Below are positions 9,706-20,568 of a stretch of DNA of 64,000 bases, piece by piece. Each line of letters starts with the position of its first letter. Position 1 is the first letter of the stretch. The notes below the pieces were generated by a model. It saw only the letters and a list, made by a program, of their open reading frames with translations. It ran no database searches and had not been told where the DNA came from. The translations under genes and the position numbers were made by a program. The stretch is from Lactarius indigo (lineage: Eukaryota > Basidiomycota > Agaricomycetes > Russulales > Russulaceae), in assembly GCA_025766275.1 (NCBI GenBank), contig JAFKAC010000134.1, forward strand, positions 1 through 64,000, given 5' to 3'.

Positions 9706-12700
9706 ACCCATCGGCCTGGGTGAGGGCTTTAAATTGTAATTCTGTAATCATGACGCGCTTTCGTTCTCTTCGAATTCCAGTCTCGATTCGTACGAATTAC
9801 CGAATGGCCGACATAAAAGCACTGGTGGATTCCGGAGCCACCGACAATTTCATACATCCGAACTTCGTCAAAAAAATGGGTATCGGCATCCAACCACTGA
9901 CCAAACCGCGAAAAATCTGGAACATAGACAATACGGAAAACAAAGCTGGGTCAATCACTCATTTTACCGACCTAGACGTATACGCCAAAGGATATCACAG
10001 GACTATGCGCTTCCTCATTACAGAACTCGGTAGCGAAGAAATTATCCTAGGGTATCCATGGTTGGCAACTTACGAACCAACCATCAACTGGAGGGATGCG
10101 GTTGTACACGAGGAGGTCATGCCGGTCGTGATCAGCACGCAGGACAGTCTCAATCGCCATACCATCATTGCGTCAGTGCTTACTGATGAACAAAAAGAAG
10201 CAATAATCCTCGACATGGACGAGGAAGATACGTACTTGCGGGCAACTACGTCTACGGAATTAGCCATCCGAGCAAAAAAGGACGAAGATCCCGTGGAACT
10301 GCCAGCAGTATACCACGCCTTCCAGAAGCTCTTCAGTGAAGACGCATCCCAGCGATTTCCCCCTGCCAGACCGTGGGATCACGCCATTGACTTTAAGCCC
10401 GGCACGCCTTCGGCAATAGACTGCAAAATATACCCGCTCACGCAGGAGGAGGAAGGTAAACTCAAGGAGTTTCTAGACGAGAAACTCCAACAAGGGTATC
10501 TTCGACCCTCGATATCCCCATACGCATCGTCCTTCTTCTTCGTCAAAAAGAAGGACGGAAAACTACGCCCTGTACAGGATTATCGCGTTATCAACTCGCA
10601 CACGATACGCAACCAATACCCACTCCCGTTGATCCAAGACCTCATTTATGACCTCAGCAATGCCTACATTTACACGAAGCTCGACATTCGCTGGGGGTAT
10701 AATAACATCCGCATACGAGACGGCGACCAAGAAAAGGCAGCTTTCAAAACCAAATTTGGACTTTTCGAACCAACAGTCATGTTCTTCGGCCTCACCAACT
10801 CGCCGGCGACCTTCCAAACCATGATGAATCACATCTACCGAGATACCATTGCTAAACACGAGCTTCGCGGCACCGTCATCAGGGTATACATGGACGACAT
10901 CGGTATCGCTACATGCGAAGGGGCCACGTCTGATGATCATATTGCGGCAGTTACTGACGTCCTCCGTGTCGCCCAGGAGCACGACCTCTATTTCAAGCTC
11001 GAGAAATGCCTGTTCCACCAACCTCGGATGGATTACCTGGGGGTAATCCTTGAGAGGGGGGTGACTCGCATGGATCCGGTAAAAGTCCGCGGCATCAAGG
11101 ACTGGCCAACGCCGACCAAAGTTAGAGACGTACGATCATTCCTGGGATTCTGCAACTTTTACCGCCTCTTCATCCGAGGTTTCGCCACTCATGCACGACC
11201 GCTCAACCGATTAACCAGGAAAGACGCAGAATGGAAGTGGGGAGACGAAGAAAATCGCGCATTCAACACGCTCAAATGCCTTGTCACCGAAGAACCAGTA
11301 CTGGCGCACCCCAATTTACAAGACCAGTTTGAGCTGGAAGTTGACGCATCAGGATTCGCAGTAGGTGCGGTACTTTTACAAAAGAAAGGTGACGGTCACA
11401 AGCACCCAATAGGCTATTACTCGGCAACACTGAATGAAGCCGAACGAAACTACGACATCTACGACCTAGAACTCCTTGCCATTGTCAAAGCCCTCCGACA
11501 TTGGCGACCCCTACTCGCAGGATCCCCGCACAAGATTAAGATATTTTCGGACCACCTCAACCTCCAGTACTGGAAGACCCCTCAGAAGATCAGCAGAAGG
11601 GTCGCGCGGGAAGTACTAGAGCTGATGGAATACAACTTCGAAATCCATCATATCAAAGGAAAGAACAATGGCAGGGCAGACGCTTTGTCTCGACGACCCG
11701 ACTACGACCAAGGAGAGGAGGATAATCAAGGTGTGGTCGTCCTTCCCCCTGAAGTATTTATACGAGCGACTAACGTCGCGCGTACCCTGGGGATACACCC
11801 AATGCTGCAACAACCGAGACGAACTCAGGACCCAGCTATCATTAAGGCATGGGTCGACGCTCACCAGCTGAAGAAGATTGAAGGAGAGTGGTACAAGGAC
11901 GGAAAGATGGTAATCACCGGGCCTATGACCACATACCGGACAATAATACACGACCATCACGACCTTCCTGCTCACGGACACCTGGGCATCAGCAGGACCC
12001 AACGGATAGTGGAACGACATTACTGGTGGCCACGCCTTCGCCGAGATGTATACGACTACGTAACCGGATGCGCTGACTGTCAGCAGAACAAAGTCAATAC
12101 AAGACCAACCCGCGCACCATTATATCCCATCACTGCAATCACGGATGCCCCTCCGTTCCACACCATCGCCCTGGACTTCATCACAAAGCTGCCGACCTCC
12201 CAGTCGTACGACAGTATCCTCACAATTACGGATCACGACTGTAGCAAGGCGTCAATATTCATCCCCTGCAACGAGGAGATTACGGCGGAGGAAACGGCTA
12301 TCCTGTACGTCAATCACGTGTTCAAAAGATTCGGATTACCTCGTAAAATCATCAGCGACCGCGACCCCCGATTTACATCGAAATTCACCAAAGAGGTATG
12401 CCGGATCTTAGGCATCAAACAAAACATATCAACGGCGTATCACCCGTGCACGGACGGACAGTCGGAGCGAACCAATCAGTGGCTAGAACAGTATCTGCGG
12501 TTCTGGGCCAACGAGCGGCAAGATAACTGGGCGGCGTATCTCCCTATAGCAGAATTCGCTCATAACAACTGGCCCCATGAGCACACAAAGCAATCGCCGT
12601 TTATGCTGCTTATGGGTTATAACCCAACAGCCGATTGGACGGATAAGCCATCCCCTATTCCAAACGTGATAACCAGATTGACGCAACTGAAAGAAGCACG

Positions 12701-14426
12701 ACAGTTGGCCCAGAGCCTCATCAAAAAGGCACAAGAGGGATGGGTGAAACATCGAAACACACCCCGCTATCAAGTAGGCGACCAAGTGTGGCTAGAAGGG
12801 AAGCATCTTCGGACCAATCAGCCCACGGCGAAATTAGCGGCGCGACGCCACGGACCATTCAAAGTGATCCAGGTGATGTCCCCTTATAATTATCGCCTCG
12901 AACTTCCCACGCAGTGGAGCATCCACCCAGTGTTTCACATAGATCTTCTCACGCCGTACAAAAACACAACTATACACGGCGAGAACTTCCCACGACCGCC
13001 ACCGGATCTTGTGGATGGAGAGGAAGAATATGAAGTTGAGGCCGTTCTGGACTCACGGCATTACGGCCGCCGCAAAAAGCTCCAATACCTCATCAAATGG
13101 AAGGGCTATCCTGACTCGGAGAATCAGTGGGTTGACAAAGACGACGTATTTGCACCCGAAGCTATCGAGACGTATCAGGCGGGCCGAGCCGCCATGCGAT
13201 CCCTTAAAAGTCGACCCATGAACGATCAGGGAGAGTATCCTTCTCACCTCCGATCCACTCGCACTTCTATGCCCACCTCTCCTCTCAGACATGTCACCAC
13301 GGCGATCCTCCTCGACCAAGTCGCACAAGACGCCGCCAACCTCATCGAAGACGACCAAGAAACCGTGGTTCAACAGGTCCAGCTCACTCCGTACACACCT
13401 GCAAACATGCGAGCGGGGCATATCACCGCTCAAGAGTGGGCTAATGTCCTACAGAGGTTCCCCGACCCGACTCACCAGCCTGACGACGAGCAGCAGCATG
13501 CCGTCCCTCACATCTTCAGAGACGACAACGGCAATCAAGAACCGATTGCCGTTATCCCCCCAGGTGACGACCTCATCGGCACACGGGGAATTCTCCCCGC
13601 CGACCGTCCCCTCGAAGACCCAACAGGAGTTAGAAGCAGCGGAGGATTGGCGGAGAGTGGCGAAGGAGTGGGCCGACGAACAGCTGCGCTTAGCGCAGAG
13701 GAGATTGAGCGAGTTGCGGCAGCGCAGGCAGCGCTCCCTAACGACGAGGCTCACGCTGACGACGAGGATTACTACCCGGTCAGACACCCCCTCCTTCAAA
13801 CGCACAGCCACCCTACTAATCCCCGAATCACCCCGTGGCTCGTTCATACCGACGGAACCGCCATGTCTCGAGGACGTGTGCGACTGCCCGGCATCGCATT
13901 ACACACCCCCATTACGCACGACGACGACCCCGCGCAGGTCCTTGCGCCTGAGGGGTTCAGGGCGAATCGACAGCCCCATTACATTCACTTCCCCATCACC
14001 GGGCCCGACGGCGTAGAGAGGGACGCCAGTCATGTTCAGGTTGTCGGAGGTGCGAACCCCTTTGTGTTGGGACTCATTCCTGGCTCCCCCCACCTCTACG
14101 GCAAACCCCTATACGCGTTCCCGATGTTACCGGCTGCGAGACGCACCTTCATCGCCCACGAGGACCTAGTCATCCTCGCCTCCGACAGGATTACGGACTG
14201 CGCACTGCACCGCATCGGGGACGAATCCCTTACTGCAGAGGTGACGCGTTATCGGGCGGCCGCATACGAAGAAGAGCGGCTCGCGGCTCGCATCCGCCAA
14301 CTCCAGGCCATGCGACTCGCGGCGAGGGACGACAAGCAAGACTGCATTTATCGCCTGGAGAGGGCTAACGTCTTTGAGAGGATCAGCGACGAGCAGTCCA
14401 CGCGGACGGCGCGAGACTTTCGGTGA
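9675..14426 (+). CDS. pol: Ty3 chromovirus Pol with long C-terminal extension
   Basis: Open for 1583 codons, in the -1 frame relative to gag; no ATG is needed because it is reached by frameshift. Aspartic protease: DSGA at residues ~52-55. Reverse transcriptase: residues ~270-470 with YMDD at ~405. RNase H: VDASGF at ~556. Integrase: HHCC zinc finger ~757-805 (H..H..GCADC) and a D,D-35-E core in ALDFITKL, SDRDPRF and DGQSERTNQ. Chromodomain: ~1117-1167 with YLIKWKGYP, which typically directs insertion to marked chromatin. Some 400 residues follow that ordinary chromoviruses lack. They hold the conserved block PITGPDGVERDASHVQ..YGKPLYA..LTAEVTRYRA and a coiled-coil-like end. All catalytic residues are present, so this looks functional. 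Confidence 0.95.
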   Translation: MGKRGFSERLNPSAWVRALNCNSVIMTRFRSLRIPVSIRTNYRMADIKALVDSGATDNFIHPNFVKKMGIGIQPLTKPRKIWNIDNTENKAGSITHFTDLDVYAKGYHRTMRFLITELGSEEIILGYPWLATYEPTINWRDAVVHEEVMPVVISTQDSLNRHTIIASVLTDEQKEAIILDMDEEDTYLRATTSTELAIRAKKDEDPVELPAVYHAFQKLFSEDASQRFPPARPWDHAIDFKPGTPSAIDCKIYPLTQEEEGKLKEFLDEKLQQGYLRPSISPYASSFFFVKKKDGKLRPVQDYRVINSHTIRNQYPLPLIQDLIYDLSNAYIYTKLDIRWGYNNIRIRDGDQEKAAFKTKFGLFEPTVMFFGLTNSPATFQTMMNHIYRDTIAKHELRGTVIRVYMDDIGIATCEGATSDDHIAAVTDVLRVAQEHDLYFKLEKCLFHQPRMDYLGVILERGVTRMDPVKVRGIKDWPTPTKVRDVRSFLGFCNFYRLFIRGFATHARPLNRLTRKDAEWKWGDEENRAFNTLKCLVTEEPVLAHPNLQDQFELEVDASGFAVGAVLLQKKGDGHKHPIGYYSATLNEAERNYDIYDLELLAIVKALRHWRPLLAGSPHKIKIFSDHLNLQYWKTPQKISRRVAREVLELMEYNFEIHHIKGKNNGRADALSRRPDYDQGEEDNQGVVVLPPEVFIRATNVARTLGIHPMLQQPRRTQDPAIIKAWVDAHQLKKIEGEWYKDGKMVITGPMTTYRTIIHDHHDLPAHGHLGISRTQRIVERHYWWPRLRRDVYDYVTGCADCQQNKVNTRPTRAPLYPITAITDAPPFHTIALDFITKLPTSQSYDSILTITDHDCSKASIFIPCNEEITAEETAILYVNHVFKRFGLPRKIISDRDPRFTSKFTKEVCRILGIKQNISTAYHPCTDGQSERTNQWLEQYLRFWANERQDNWAAYLPIAEFAHNNWPHEHTKQSPFMLLMGYNPTADWTDKPSPIPNVITRLTQLKEARQLAQSLIKKAQEGWVKHRNTPRYQVGDQVWLEGKHLRTNQPTAKLAARRHGPFKVIQVMSPYNYRLELPTQWSIHPVFHIDLLTPYKNTTIHGENFPRPPPDLVDGEEEYEVEAVLDSRHYGRRKKLQYLIKWKGYPDSENQWVDKDDVFAPEAIETYQAGRAAMRSLKSRPMNDQGEYPSHLRSTRTSMPTSPLRHVTTAILLDQVAQDAANLIEDDQETVVQQVQLTPYTPANMRAGHITAQEWANVLQRFPDPTHQPDDEQQHAVPHIFRDDNGNQEPIAVIPPGDDLIGTRGILPADRPLEDPTGVRSSGGLAESGEGVGRRTAALSAEEIERVAAAQAALPNDEAHADDEDYYPVRHPLLQTHSHPTNPRITPWLVHTDGTAMSRGRVRLPGIALHTPITHDDDPAQVLAPEGFRANRQPHYIHFPITGPDGVERDASHVQVVGGANPFVLGLIPGSPHLYGKPLYAFPMLPAARRTFIAHEDLVILASDRITDCALHRIGDESLTAEVTRYRAAAYEEERLAARIRQLQAMRLAARDDKQDCIYRLERANVFERISDEQSTRTARDFR
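9678..9684 (+). other. -1 ribosomal frameshift heptamer at gag/pol overlap
   Basis: In the gag frame the codons read TGG GGA AAA GAG, giving the slippery heptamer G GGA AAA (pattern X XXY YYZ). A -1 slip places ribosomes in the pol frame, which is open across the overlap 9675-9705. A short hairpin (GGGTT 9687-9691 with AACCC 9705-9709) follows, but only 2 nt after the heptamer. Confidence 0.6.
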
Positions 14427-14443
14427 GTCTGGGGACTCACGCT

Positions 14444-14456
14444 AAGAAGGGGGTGG
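14444..14456 (+). other. Polypurine tract (CTCAC element)
   Basis: AAGAAGGGGGTGG directly before the 3' LTR, the usual plus-strand primer position in LTR elements. Confidence 0.8.
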
Positions 14457-14903
14457 TGTTACGGTTCTTACGCGAGAACCCTTACTGTACCGGTTGTGAC
14501 TACGGCGGTAAGGTAGATTAGTCACGGACTTAGCATTTACGATAGGAGTTAGGCGTTGAGGGATGACTTGATCCTAGTACAGGTAGTAGTAGTATTAGGA
14601 TTGCGGTACTTATGCAATACGTTGGACGCTACGATACGGTGACTCATAGCAGCGCTTGAAAGCCTGCTCTTCTTGTATTTAAGGTAGCCGCGGAAGACCA
14701 AGATACGCCATCTTGGTCTTCTTCAATCGTCACTTCTTGTCTCGAATATCGTTCGCCTCTGCGTGTCAGAGTGCTGTCTAAACCTTGCTAGTGTCTTCGA
14801 GCATCTAGACCTGCCTTCGTGCCATACGCCCCCGGCGTGATCAGCTAAGTCATAAAGTCGCCTTCAAACGCTCAAGTCAAGCTAACGCTGTGACGGCGTT
14901 ACA
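14457..14903 (+). repeat. 3' LTR of CTCAC element
   Basis: 447 bp, identical by eye to the 5' LTR 7254-7700; followed by the CTCAC duplication. Confidence 0.97.
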
Positions 14904-15390
14904 CTCACAGTCAATTTGCATACGTGATATGCTGTCTGGTAATCATGTACTCTTTAATTATCTCTTTCTTTTTCTTTCCAGTCTCTTTCATCAATTGCTC
15001 AACTCCCCTTCAAGCCAATGACCACTCAGGTCAATTTGCATATGTGATACACTGTCTTGACTCCCCTTCAAACCAATGACCACTCATGGTCAATTTGTGT
15101 ATGTGTCACACTGCCTGGCAATCACATACTCTTTAATTATATCTTTCTCTCTCTTTTCTAGTCTCTTTCATCACTCACTCAACTTTCCTTCAAACCAAAG
15201 ACCACTCATGGTCAATTTGTGTACATGACACACTGCCTGGTAATCACGTACTCTTTAATTATCTCTTTCTTTTTTTCCCAGTAACTTTTGTCACTCACTC
15301 AACTCCCCTTCAAACCAAAGACCACTCACGGTCAATTTGCGTACGTGACACACTGTCTGGGAATCATAGGACTTGGTGTACTATTGTTTA
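14904..15390. repeat. ~120-bp minisatellite, right part
   Basis: Unit starts (TCAATTTG) at about 14911, 15031, 15090, 15212 and 15332, i.e. steps of 120, 59, 122 and 120 bp; one unit is shortened by ~61 bp. It continues the array that begins near 6781. Pyrimidine-rich runs followed by CAG resemble splice acceptors, but no coding exons flank them. Confidence 0.85.
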
Positions 15391-15739
15391 TTTCCTTGTC
15401 TTTTCTTTTATCTTTTCTTTGTGGACTCATGGGACTTAGTGTACTATTGTTTTTTCATGGGGAGCAGGGTCTTGTTGCATTATGTCTGTGCTTGTCTCGT
15501 TTCATACAAGTAACTTACATGTTGTTCACCATGTGCTGTGTTATGAGTCAAGTAATTTTGGCCACAGGTATATTTATGACTAAAAACATGTCAGAGAACA
15601 TCTGGCACGTAAGGAAGTATACTGTATTACTTAAATAATGTGCCCATGTGTTGTATCAGGTGTTGTGATCATGGCATGGACGTGATCAATAGAATAGTGC
15701 ATTCATGGTTGACCTTTCCCATGTCAATAGGGAGGCAAC
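15391..15739. other. Gene-free stretch
   Basis: No recognisable gene; the only sizeable frame starts inside the minisatellite and has no known motif. Confidence 0.4.
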
Positions 15740-15955
15740 TCAACTCAAATTTAAATGTCTTTCCTGACTAAGACAGTTCTGCACGAGCTTGAGGAACCCA
15801 GTGCCCTCCCTTTCCAACATCCTCAAAAACTGGTGGTCTTGAAACTTGACTTGGAATTCAAGGCCATCACAGAAATCTTGGATGATGTGTATGTAATTTT
15901 CCATTTCTTCTTTGACTGCTTTTTTCTCGATGTTGCCTCCAGTATTGATCAGCAT
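15740..15955 (-). pseudogene. Fragment of a conserved fungal hypothetical protein
   Basis: A 71-codon frame contains IIQDFCDGLEFQVKFQDHQ and FLKLVQNCLSQER. The segment is amphipathic and looks like genuine protein, but it has no plausible neighbouring exons and ends at both sides. I do not know its function. It lies downstream of the minus-strand MULE gene and could be debris of another transposon. Confidence 0.35.
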
Positions 15956-16041
15956 GGTGTTGTCATCAGACTGAGGACCTGAGTCCTTGATTTCATTTCT
16001 GGCTGTATTCAGTCAACTATATACCTCCATTGATGCCTTAT

Positions 16042-16541
16042 TGTTACAATTACTGAATGGACTCTGACTCACAACCGGTTATGACTATGGCCCGACTTGC
16101 CTATTAGTCATGGACTATTACTTTGCATCAGTCAGCACAGTAGGTTACATGTGATTGTAGCTTGTGTATGACTCATTACTAGGATAGCTGTACTAGGGTT
16201 CGAGCTAGTTACACTATTGGTTTCTTACTGTTCTAGTGGCACTTTAAAGCCTGTGTGTATCTGTATAAGTAGTAGAGTCGGAAGACCAAGAGTCCCCATC
16301 TTGGTCTTCTTCAATCCACTATCTTGACTCGTCTCTTGTCTGCCTTAGTCACAGAACTAAGAGTGCTTCCGCTTTGACTTACCAAGGGTCGAGCTCTTCA
16401 TTCATCTTGCTGCAGCGTGTGCCTGTTAAGCCCCTGTTCAGCTTGCATTGGGTTGACATGTGATCCCCATTTGCCTGATATTTGCTAAGTCATTTATGCC
16501 ACTACAAGTCCAAGTTGGACTAACACCCGTGGAGCATAACA
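16042..16541 (+). repeat. Solo LTR (hairpin family), TSD CTTAT
   Basis: 500 bp, starts TGTTACAA and ends GCATAACA, flanked by CTTAT on both sides (16037-16041, 16542-16546). It has the family hairpin AAGACCAAGA...TCTTGGTCTT near 16280 with small changes in the loop. A solo LTR is left when two LTRs of a full element recombine. Confidence 0.9.
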
Positions 16542-17034
16542 CTTATCGTCACCATCGCCATCAGCAGTTGTTGGAGGGTCTTCCTCAATTCTTGCTGCAG
16601 CTGTTGGAAGGGGCTTGAGGGAGGGATGGGACCAAAAAGGTGAGGTCCAGTTTCATGTTATTTCAAGGAAAAACCAAGGGTCGGCTGGGTAGAATTGCTG
16701 GACTAAATGCTTGCATATTAGGAATTGACTCATGACAAAGTGTGGGCAGGTGCACATGAATCATTTGATGTCCAGTCAGTATTTCTTATTTAATGGCATT
16801 GTGATTGGCATTCTCATAGCCTTTTTCCATTCAGCCTTGAAATCTTTTCTCCACTTAGATAGTTCATGAAAGTGGCCAATGTCATTGAATATGACTTTGA
16901 TCTTTTGGTAGTATGTTGGTGCCAGTTTCATAAGCAAGACCCACACAAGCAAGTCAAGATTGGGCAGACTGAAATGGCTGAGATAGTCCTCCTTCACATG
17001 CTGCCAACTGCACAAGATTCAGATGGTGAGTAAC

Positions 17035-17562
17035 TGTTACGTTTTGACCCAAGTATTGTGTCTTGGACCCTTACTATACTGGTTGTGACTACGGCAGTAA
17101 GGTAGATTAGTCACGGACTTGTGGCCTTAGGCCTTTACGGTGATATGGTGATGCAATAGGCGATTGTGTACAATAGCTGACTGAGACAATGACTCATTAC
17201 TAGTACAGGTACTAGTAGGGTTCGAGTTGTTTCTGCGATACGTTGGATGCTACCATACTGTGACTCATAGCAGCGCTTGTAAGCCTGCTCAACTTGTATT
17301 TAAGACAGTCTGCGAAGACCAAGATACACCATCTTGGTCTTCTTGAATTGTCACCTTTTGTCTTCTCACTTTCTCTATTCGCTTCATCTCTCTCTTAAAG
17401 TCAGATCATTCTATTTCCTTCTGAGACATGAGCAAGACTTGTCAGTGCACCTTCGCGTGTTCACTATGACAAGGGCACGGACCTTTGAGTCATCGTGACT
17501 ATTTGCTAAGTGGTTACCGCCTCTGCGAGCTCAAGTCAAGCTAACGTTGTGATGACGTTACA
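17035..17562 (+). repeat. Solo LTR (hairpin family), imperfect TSD
   Basis: 528 bp, TGTTACGTTTTGAC...GATGACGTTACA, with TATTTAAG and the hairpin AAGACCAAGAT..ATCTTGGTCTT near 17317. Flanks are GTAAC (left) and GTAAT (right), so the target duplication has one mismatch. It splits the MULE gene between the GRWELW and VKEDYL segments. Confidence 0.85.
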
Positions 17563-18456
17563 GTAATGCATTCTTGCTAGGGTTACTCATTACTCACTGT
17601 GCCTTGACAAACATCATCATTTTTAGACATGGTATCTCCCTTGGATCTGTGCTCCATGGCCACAGCTCCCACCTCCCACACTGATACCAGTTTTCCCACA
17701 GGTAGGCCCAGAAGTTCAGCAAGTCGTGGAAAACGCAGAATTGATATATTTGCTTCACAGCCCACGCTTTAATCCCCTCAGGGGTTGGAGCCGAATACCC
17801 TGGGATAAAAGGGTGCACACAGAAATGGCACTCCATCATATCAATGATGGCTGTGCATTGTTTGACCAGGCAAAAGGTGCATCATCTGGTCACTGTTTCT
17901 TCATCAGGGTCTGACTCAATTTCAACCATCAGACCAGTTTTACAAATCATTGAAGTGGCGGGGATTTGGATGGTAAGTTTCTTGCTTTCTTTTTCTTTTG
18001 TTTTGGCAACCTGATCCCCACCACCCCAAGCAAGATTGCAAGCCTGTGGACTGGGAAAACTGCCAGCAAGTGTGGGCCCACCCACATTATCTCCTACACC
18101 TGCAGCACAACGCAATCCACTCACGCTTCCTCCTGAGCCTGTGATTGAATGTGCAATGGTGTTCAGCAGCATGAGGGGGGTGTTAGTAAGTGTTGGCCCA
18201 CTCAGGTTCTCCATGTCTGCATCTGATCGGGCATGTCTTTCCAGCAATTCAGGGCAGACAATGACAAATGTTGACTTACCAGGGCTCCCTCCCACACTCA
18301 AGATTGAATGTGCAAGGCTTTCCAGTACCATTAGGTGAGTGATGGTAAGTGTTGGCTTGCCCGCATTCCCTCCCATGTCCGTATCTGGGTGCACACATTT
18401 TTTTTCAGCAGCTTAGGGTGAGCAACAGCAAGTGTTGACTCACCCAGGTTCCTTCC

Positions 18457-18884
18457 TGTTACGGTTCCGAGGGACCGTACGTTTGCTAAGTTACGCGGAG
18501 CTGTGCTCAACGCAGTCGGGAGAGTCGGGACTTATGTTTCTGAACACAAGTCGAGTTTCGGGGATACCTTGGCTCAACTCAGAGAGTATCGCAAGGGAGA
18601 GGGGAGTTCACGCGGGGTTCTGAGGACAAGACAAGTGGGTTCGGATTCGAGAACTAAGAGTAGACAAGTAATCTACTTGCTACTCTACTACCTTTATACT
18701 CGTACATGACTGGGGTTTTCGGGGACCGTTTTCTACAGGCCACGTCACTTATCGATCGCTACGTGGACAATTCGTGATACTAGCACCATAAGGCGTGCTT
18801 AAGATGAAACCAGGTTTCTGCAAAACTTACGAGGTCCGAAGCTCTTTGCGTGACGTGACGTCACGATGTCACGTGACCGTGACA
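18457..18884 (-). repeat. Solo LTR related to ATCAG element, TSD CTTCC
   Basis: 428 bp with perfect 5-bp duplication CTTCC (18452-18456, 18885-18889). On the minus strand it starts TGTCACGGTCACGTGAC, has TATAAAGG near 18700, and GTCTACTCTT downstream of it, the same predicted mRNA start as in the ATCAG element (27077-27086). It splits the MULE gene. Confidence 0.85.
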
Positions 18885-20568
18885 CTTCCCCTTCCCACAC
18901 CTGAACACACAAGGTTTTCCAGGATGGCCAGACAAGCAATGGCAAGTGTCAGCTCATCCATCTTCCCTCCCACACTCTCAACCAAATGAGCAAGGTTCTG
19001 CAGTGATTCAGGGAAACCACTCATGTTCTGACCAGCTTGGCTACCCTCTAGGTTTTGTTGCTTTGGCTTAGGGCAGGAATGCAAAGCTTAATGGAATTAG
19101 GACCTCCACTGGTAAGTTCTGTGTTTGTGCTCTTGCTCTGTACATCTTGTTCACAGATCTCCCCAGGAACACTTCCTTTGCAGTCATTTGGATCCACATG
19201 GCTGTAGGGCTTGAAGGTGAGGTCAATGAATGGGTGTTCACATGCAGCCTGATGAGTGTTGTATGGTGAGGTGGGTAGGTTTCCTTTGAGTCTTCTTTTA
19301 ATCACTTCATGCTGATGCCACCAACAGAGTTGGTGTTTTGCCTCTGGCCAAACACATCAACTCGCACCAATTTCAGCCATGTCTTTGTCTGTGTGGACAA
19401 ACTTTGGGAACACACCATATTTGTTGTGCAAGATTGTTGCCCAGGCCTCTAGTACCTTGGTACATTTTCTGTCTTCTACTGAGGTAGCTGTTGTCAAGAG
19501 ACAATATGAGAGTGGGAACCTGGCATTGTCATACTCTCCAAGGATGGTATACAGCTCGAGGTGTTTAGAATTTGTATTGTCTTTTTTTTTTTGTTAGCAC
19601 ATCTGTATCTGATGCTTGATGTGTTTCTTACAGGTAGCATCCATTCTGACTTCAACAATTGTTCCATGAAGTGGTATCATTATCTTTGTCATCACCCATG
19701 CGACTTGCTTGACACCTTCCATTGCTGAAAGATCAAGGATGGCCATGTCATCTTTGAGCTCTTCTAGAAGGGTTCTTACTGAAGGTAATTGCTGTGTGCC
19801 TCATTTCCAGAGTGTCTCGCTCATTGTTATCCAGGTGGTGTGAACCTGATTAGTGGTTATTGATGGGTATGTGGATTGAACTTTTTTTGTGATTTCATTT
19901 GGGCATGACCACTCTATATTTTCTTGTATCAGTGCAGCAGCTTCAAGGGGTAGTGTGATGTTGTAGTATGGTGTGTGCCTCATGTGGTGTTCAAGCCAGA
20001 TGGTAATTGTGGATATGTTTTCTTCACTTTTTGGATTTGTGTGACACAATATGTTTAACTTGCTTTTGCAGCTGTAGCAGTGCATGCCCACTGTATCTCT
20101 ATGCTTTGCCACTTCCTTCTGACTTGGATGGGCCACTTGCTTTCTGTGTTCATCCTGGCAGCACCAGTATCATGTTTTATGACCATTTTTCAGTAATTGA
20201 TTGTCTTTGACCCTATTCAGATATGTTATTCTTTTCTCTTAGCATTCAGAGCTTCTCTTACGTGAAGTGGTGACCTGTGGCCTTCCAAATCTCATACACA
20301 GTTGCTTGAACTTGGGCCCTATTGGAGATCAACAGATCTACAGGTAAGTCACAACTCCCATGAAAAAAAATCCAATCAGTTGATTTAAATACACTTTTTA
20401 GCTTCTTCAAGATTGCATGCTTGTCTTTAAACTGGACTGGGATATTTTCCTAAGTAATTTGACAGGTAAGAGTCCTTTTTCGAAACACAGATAAGTTTAT
20501 GCTCACTTTACTTGATTCTGTATCACTTCCAACATAGATGTATTCAATGGGGTCATTGCTGCCTGGAG

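Larger units (their letters stand above)
7254..14903 (+). mobile_element. Complete Ty3/chromovirus element (TSD CTCAC)
   Basis: A 7650-bp LTR retrotransposon with 447-bp LTRs, 5-bp target duplication CTCAC (7249-7253 and 14904-14908), self-complementary primer site, gag, -1 frameshift site, pol and a polypurine tract. I see no difference between the two LTRs, so the insertion is recent. Gag has a single in-frame TGA (8005-8007); pol is fully open. It is inserted into the minisatellite, which reads through once the element is removed. Confidence 0.97.
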
